From Chloroflexi bacterium RBG_13_51_18 (GTDB lineage: Bacteria > Chloroflexota > Dehalococcoidia > Dehalococcoidales > RBG-16-60-22): 8,224 nt of DNA. Positions 5,852 to 8,224 of the stretch are shown here, in pieces. Numbering within the stretch: the stretch's first letter is position 1; every line of letters starts with the position of its first letter. The DNA is taken from assembly GCA_001796495.1 (NCBI GenBank), contig MGMR01000108.1, positions 1 through 8,224 of the forward strand, in the 5' to 3' direction. The translations under genes and the position numbers were made by a program. The notes below the pieces were generated by a model. That model ran no database searches. It had not been told where the DNA came from and worked only from the letters and a program-made list of their open reading frames with translations.

Positions 5852-6658
5852 TTATTTTTTCAAGACTTCATAAAGCCTGGTCACATTCATACTGACGACA
5901 CCGGTGGTGCGTTCATCGCGGGGCAAATCCGGGAATTGCTTATGCATGGTGACCTTTTGTTGCACTTCTTTCAAGGTCATGCCTTTAGCAATAGCTTCTT
6001 TTACGGTGTTTATCCAGGTGGATACAGTTTTTTGCATTTCTGTTATACAGCTTTTATCGCCGACATCGCCATGACCGGGTACGACGTAATCAACATCAAA
6101 CTTCTGGAGTTCTTTCAGAGTTTTCAGCCATTCGGCGGGGAGTGCCTGGCGGAAAAACGGCAGGCCGCGGCTGATATTATCCGAGGTGAAAATAATCCTC
6201 TCTTCGGGGACATACACGGCTATCTGATGGGGACTATGTCCCGGCATGTTGAATAGATGGAAGGAATGGTCGCCGAGATAAAAAGTCAACCGATGGGAGA
6301 ATGTAATATCCGACGGACGATATCTGAAGTCATTATCCAGAGCAGCGCCGGGAGATATCATCTGGAGCATACCTTTGATATCTTCAACTTTCGAAGCAAG
6401 TATAGCATCACGCGTGCCGTCATGGGCTATATGAGTGCCGCCAAAGTAGCAGTTGCCGGAAATATGGTCGCCGTGAGGTTCGGTGTTGATGACATAGCGA
6501 ACCTGGCCGAATTTTAAAATTGCCGCGGCATGTTTCTTGGCGTTGGCCGGGACCATAGGGGTATCGATGACCACCACGCCGTCTTTGGTCACTACACAAC
6601 TGGAATTACATACGCTTAATTCACTCTCCACATACACGTTAGTAGTTATTTTTTTCAC
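5852..6658 (-). CDS. MBL-fold metallo-hydrolase with a Glu in the first metal-ligand position
   Basis: This 268-residue protein has a metallo-beta-lactamase fold. Metal-site motifs appear in order: NTEPHGDH (58-65), PGHSPH (H141), TSDN (D160) and PGHGD (H196). The usual HxHxDH is here E60-P-H62-G-D64-H65, so one zinc ligand of the first site is replaced by glutamate; the codon is GAA, at least two changes from His. All other ligands are present, so a dinuclear or altered metal site is likely. There is no signal peptide, so it is cytoplasmic, which argues against antibiotic hydrolysis. Glyoxalase II-like or acyl-thioester/ester hydrolysis is plausible. The start is GTG 6658 with AGGAGG (6665-6670) six bases upstream. 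It probably forms an operon with the SDR gene and is driven by the promoter repeat at 6733-6761. Confidence 0.85.
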   Translation of the reverse strand: MKKITTNVYVESELSVCNSSCVVTKDGVVVIDTPMVPANAKKHAAAILKFGQVRYVINTEPHGDHISGNCYFGGTHIAHDGTRDAILASKVEDIKGMLQMISPGAALDNDFRYRPSDITFSHRLTFYLGDHSFHLFNMPGHSPHQIAVYVPEERIIFTSDNISRGLPFFRQALPAEWLKTLKELQKFDVDYVVPGHGDVGDKSCITEMQKTVSTWINTVKEAIAKGMTLKEVQQKVTMHKQFPDLPRDERTTGVVSMNVTRLYEVLKK

Positions 6659-6664
6659 GTTATA

Positions 6665-6670
6665 CCTCCT
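6665..6670 (-). promoter_or_regulatory. Ribosome binding site of the MBL gene
   Basis: A full AGGAGG lies 6 bases before GTG 6658 and fixes that start. Confidence 0.8.
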
Positions 6671-6712
6671 GTAAATTGTCAGTGAAAATGTCCGAAAGTC
6701 GTCGACAAATGA

Positions 6713-6722
6713 CGATATATCG
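6713..6722. promoter_or_regulatory. Palindrome just downstream of the MBL transcript start
   Basis: CGATATATCG is a perfect 10-bp palindrome a few bases downstream of the predicted start near 6726. It could be an operator half or a leader structure. Ten-base palindromes also arise by chance. Confidence 0.3.
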
Positions 6723-6764
6723 GTTACCTCATACTTTAAACGGACGGCATAGCGGTGTCAAGTT
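6715..6764. repeat. Direct repeat copy 1 (promoter cassette)
   Basis: This segment aligns without gaps to 7846-7895, with about 40 of 50 positions identical. In the 35-base core (6730-6764) 31 of 35 match and the four differences are all transitions. It begins five bases beyond the epimerase stop and ends in the MBL leader. The core holds a promoter facing the MBL gene. Confidence 0.8.
6733..6761 (-). promoter_or_regulatory. Promoter of the MBL-SDR operon (repeat copy 1)
   Basis: TTGACA (6761-6756) and TAAAGT (6738-6733) are 17 bases apart on the minus strand. The -35 is perfect and the -10 matches four of six. The transcript should start near 6726, with a leader of about 68 bases ending in AGGAGG. 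The identical layout before the epimerase gene strengthens the call. Confidence 0.65.
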
Positions 6765-6768
6765 GAGA

Positions 6769-7764
6769 TTAGTGCCGCGCAGGAAGCATTCCCTGAACGC
6801 GGAACCACTCTATGTGGTCGCGGATAGATTCCTGCCACGGCCTCGAGTTAAAGCCGAGTTCCTGGCGCGCCCGAGCCGAACTCACCAGCGAATTACTCCG
6901 CAATACATCGATAGAGTAAGCGGTGAACACAGGCTTTCGACGGATAAGTCGATAGTAAACACTGGCAAGAACACCAGCAGCGCGAGCGATAACAGCCGGT
7001 ATTTTGAAGGAAGGAGCAGGATAACCAGTATTGAGCGCCAGTTCTTTCATCAATTCCGGGACCTGTACCTGCGTTCCCGAGAGGATATAGTGGCGCCCGG
7101 ACTGCCCTAGTTTAGAAGCAAGAATAAGACCACGGGCAACATCGCGCACATCAACGAAATCGTAAGCGCCGCTGACGTAAGATTTTAAATAGCCGCTGGC
7201 AAAATCGATAATGAGCTGACCTACGTTGGAAATACCGAAATCCCAGGGACCTATAACGCCGGTGGGGCAACATATGACAGCGTCCAGGCCACCTTTACGT
7301 ATTTCTTCAAGGAGGAGCAAGGTAGCGCGGGCTTTGCTCCGAGCGTAGTCGCCGAGAACGCGGTCGGGAGCAAAAGGCTGCGATTCATCGATTACAACGC
7401 CGTGGGGCGGCTCGGCTACAGCGTGGATGGAACTGGTATAAACGAGACGGCGGACACTACAAACCCGACAGGCTTCAATAATATTACGCAATCCGCCGAT
7501 ATTAACCCGCTCAAGTAAGGCGGCCATGCCTGGCATAATAGTTACGATACCCGCAAGGTGAAATACGATATCAGCACCGGTAAAAGCAGATTTGAGACTT
7601 TCAAGGTCGGTGACATCGCCAACGACAGTCTCTATATTCAAGCCTTCCAACGGGCGTTTATCATCATCGGGTAAAATAAGTGCTCGTACCGGAATGTTTC
7701 TGGCCAGCAGTTCACGTACGAGAACGTTGCCGATATGTCCGGTTGCCCCGGTAACAATTACCAA
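6769..7764 (-). CDS. NAD-dependent epimerase/dehydratase (extended SDR, dihydroflavonol-reductase/HpnA-like)
   Basis: This 331-residue extended SDR has a Rossmann cofactor motif TGATGHIG (5-12), GDVTD (49-53), HLAG (69-72), TSS (110-112) and the catalytic pair Y140/K144 in YARSK. The order fits dihydroflavonol-4-reductase, 3beta-hydroxysteroid dehydrogenase and hopanoid-associated HpnA-type proteins. The start is TTG 7764: an in-frame TAA lies just upstream, AGGAGG (7770-7775) is 5 bases away, and the glycine motif begins only a few residues in, so no later start is possible. It has its own upstream copy of the duplicated promoter. The gene ends five bases before the second copy, with no obvious terminator between, so readthrough into the MBL-SDR pair is likely. 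Substrate, perhaps a nucleotide sugar, sterol or hydroxyketone, cannot be told. Confidence 0.87.
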   Translation of the reverse strand: MVIVTGATGHIGNVLVRELLARNIPVRALILPDDDKRPLEGLNIETVVGDVTDLESLKSAFTGADIVFHLAGIVTIMPGMAALLERVNIGGLRNIIEACRVCSVRRLVYTSSIHAVAEPPHGVVIDESQPFAPDRVLGDYARSKARATLLLLEEIRKGGLDAVICCPTGVIGPWDFGISNVGQLIIDFASGYLKSYVSGAYDFVDVRDVARGLILASKLGQSGRHYILSGTQVQVPELMKELALNTGYPAPSFKIPAVIARAAGVLASVYYRLIRRKPVFTAYSIDVLRSNSLVSSARARQELGFNSRPWQESIRDHIEWFRVQGMLPARH

Positions 7765-7769
7765 TTCTC

Positions 7770-7775
7770 CCTCCT
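7770..7775 (-). promoter_or_regulatory. Ribosome binding site that fixes a TTG start
   Basis: AGGAGG lies 5 bases before TTG 7764, and an in-frame TAA occurs a few codons further upstream. Together they leave TTG as the only start that keeps the full Rossmann motif. Confidence 0.8.
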
Positions 7776-7841
7776 CTTATTCAAATTGCAGGAGCGCGAA
7801 TAATGGATTGTCAACGAGTAAGCCCATCACTACATAACCAC

Positions 7842-7862
7842 TGAAATATACAGTGTATTTCA
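7842..7862. promoter_or_regulatory. Inverted repeat over the epimerase transcript start
   Basis: TGAAATA (7842-7848) and TATTTCA (7856-7862) are perfect 7-bp arms with a seven-base centre. They span the start predicted near 7857, so a repressor could act here. The matching zone of copy 1 holds a different palindrome. Confidence 0.4.
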
Positions 7863-7863
7863 T

Positions 7864-7892
7864 ACTTTAAACGGACAACACAGTGGTGTCAA
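7864..7892 (-). promoter_or_regulatory. Promoter of the epimerase gene (repeat copy 2)
   Basis: TTGACA (7892-7887) and TAAAGT (7869-7864) are 17 bases apart on the minus strand. Transcription should start near 7857, leaving a leader of about 92 bases before TTG 7764. Confidence 0.65.
7874..7890. promoter_or_regulatory. Near-perfect 17-bp palindrome in the epimerase promoter
   Basis: GACAACACAGTGGTGTC pairs at seven of eight arm positions around its central base. It fills most of the promoter spacer and covers part of the -35, a standard repressor position. The corresponding bases in copy 1 (6743-6759) keep only four pairs. Confidence 0.5.
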
Positions 7893-7947
7893 GTTTGTTG
7901 CGCTACCGATACGTTTCACTTAAAGTAGAAAGAGAGAGGTAAAAAAG

Positions 7948-8224
7948 ATGGACAACCAGCTGCAAAAAGCGGCAATTGATTTTATTGCGAATCTCACCGA
8001 AGCAACAATGACAGAGATTCAGGAATATGCGGCAGAAATCAGGAATGACCATAAATTCCAAGATAGCATTGAAGAGAAACGAAATTCACACGGAAGAAGA
8101 GAAGCAAACTGGTATTATGGCGTAGGCGCGACACTGGGGACGGTCTTGTATATTATCTGCCGGAGACAAAGACCGGATAATGTTATCGAGACCGGCGTAG
8201 CCAGCGGAATATCTTCGTCGCATA
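7948..8224 (+). CDS. Class I SAM-dependent methyltransferase, 3' end missing
   Basis: The frame opens at ATG 7948 and runs to the right edge, giving 92 residues. A purine-rich AGAGAGAGG lies upstream as the ribosome site. The decisive feature is VIETGVASGISSS (79-91), the SAM-binding motif I with acidic E81 and glycines G83 and G87. The first 70 residues form a charged, helical-looking lead, followed by WYYGVGATLGTVLYII. This layout is common in class I methyltransferases acting on small molecules or sugars. The substrate-binding part lies outside the window. It is divergent from the epimerase across 183 bases. A possible weak promoter (TTGCGC, 17 bases, TAAAGT at 7921-7926) would leave a leader of only about 15 bases. 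Confidence 0.75.
   Translation, partial: MDNQLQKAAIDFIANLTEATMTEIQEYAAEIRNDHKFQDSIEEKRNSHGRREANWYYGVGATLGTVLYIICRRQRPDNVIETGVASGISSSH

Larger units (their letters stand above)
7846..7895. repeat. Direct repeat copy 2 (promoter cassette)
   Basis: This is the partner of 6715-6764 in the same orientation, offset by 1131 bases. It lies in the gap between the epimerase and the divergent methyltransferase. Similarity stops at the -35 side after 7895. Confidence 0.8.

Noticed and set aside
6676..7110. Plus-strand open frame of 144 codons over the epimerase 3' end and the MBL promoter.
   Set aside because: It is antisense to a clear gene and its translation is Arg-rich with no domain.
6715..7895. 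The two direct repeats as ends of an insertion element carrying the epimerase.
   Set aside because: The repeats are in the same orientation, imperfect, lack flanking target duplications and enclose no transposase. The promoter reading explains their conserved bases better.

Overview
This is bacterial DNA: short intergenic gaps, Shine-Dalgarno sites, GTG and TTG starts, and an ABC-transporter operon. The lineage cannot be fixed from sequence alone. The mix of a Mo/W-type oxyanion transporter, a small BldC/excisionase-type regulator, an IlvB-like TPP enzyme and SDR/MBL enzymes would suit an anaerobic environmental bacterium such as a Chloroflexota member, but that is only a weak guess. There are no RNA genes, CRISPR arrays or intact mobile elements.

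Region 1 (1-2813, minus strand) is a molybdate/tungstate-type uptake operon read right to left: modE-like regulator, ModA-like lipoprotein, ModB-like permease, and a ModC-like ATPase that runs off the left edge. The regulator has the ModE winged-helix domain but no molbindin (TOBE/Mop) domains. Two matching ModE-box-like inverted repeats (half-site TATATT / AATA, 6-base centre) lie before modE and before modA. The first sits inside a near-consensus promoter (TTGACA-17-TAATAT), which points to autoregulation.

Region 2 (2814-5054, plus strand) starts with an AT-rich stretch holding helically phased GTGAT-like repeats, followed by a 72-residue MerR/BldC/excisionase-type DNA-binding protein. Next comes a strong -10 with an overlapping inverted repeat, and a 540-residue thiamine-diphosphate enzyme of the acetolactate-synthase superfamily.

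Region 3 (5051-7895, minus strand) carries an NAD-dependent epimerase/dehydratase, then an MBL-fold hydrolase and a classical SDR dehydrogenase. The SDR and TPP genes converge and share four bases at their stop codons. An 80% identical 50-bp sequence occurs upstream of the epimerase and again upstream of the MBL gene. Each copy contains TTGACA-17-TAAAGT pointing into the gene, so the pair looks like a duplicated promoter cassette. One copy has a nearly perfect 17-bp palindrome between the promoter hexamers and the other has lost it. A small ATTCCC-N8-GGGAAT hairpin repeat lies between the MBL and SDR genes.

Region 4 (7896-8224, plus strand) is the start of a divergently transcribed class I SAM-dependent methyltransferase, cut by the right edge.

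The Mo/W operon is the only part whose genes clearly work together. The TPP enzyme, SDR, MBL hydrolase and epimerase could serve one catabolic or biosynthetic route, but the sequence does not reveal a substrate. The least ordinary signals are regulatory: the paired ModE boxes, the phased repeats before the BldC-like gene, and the duplicated promoter.
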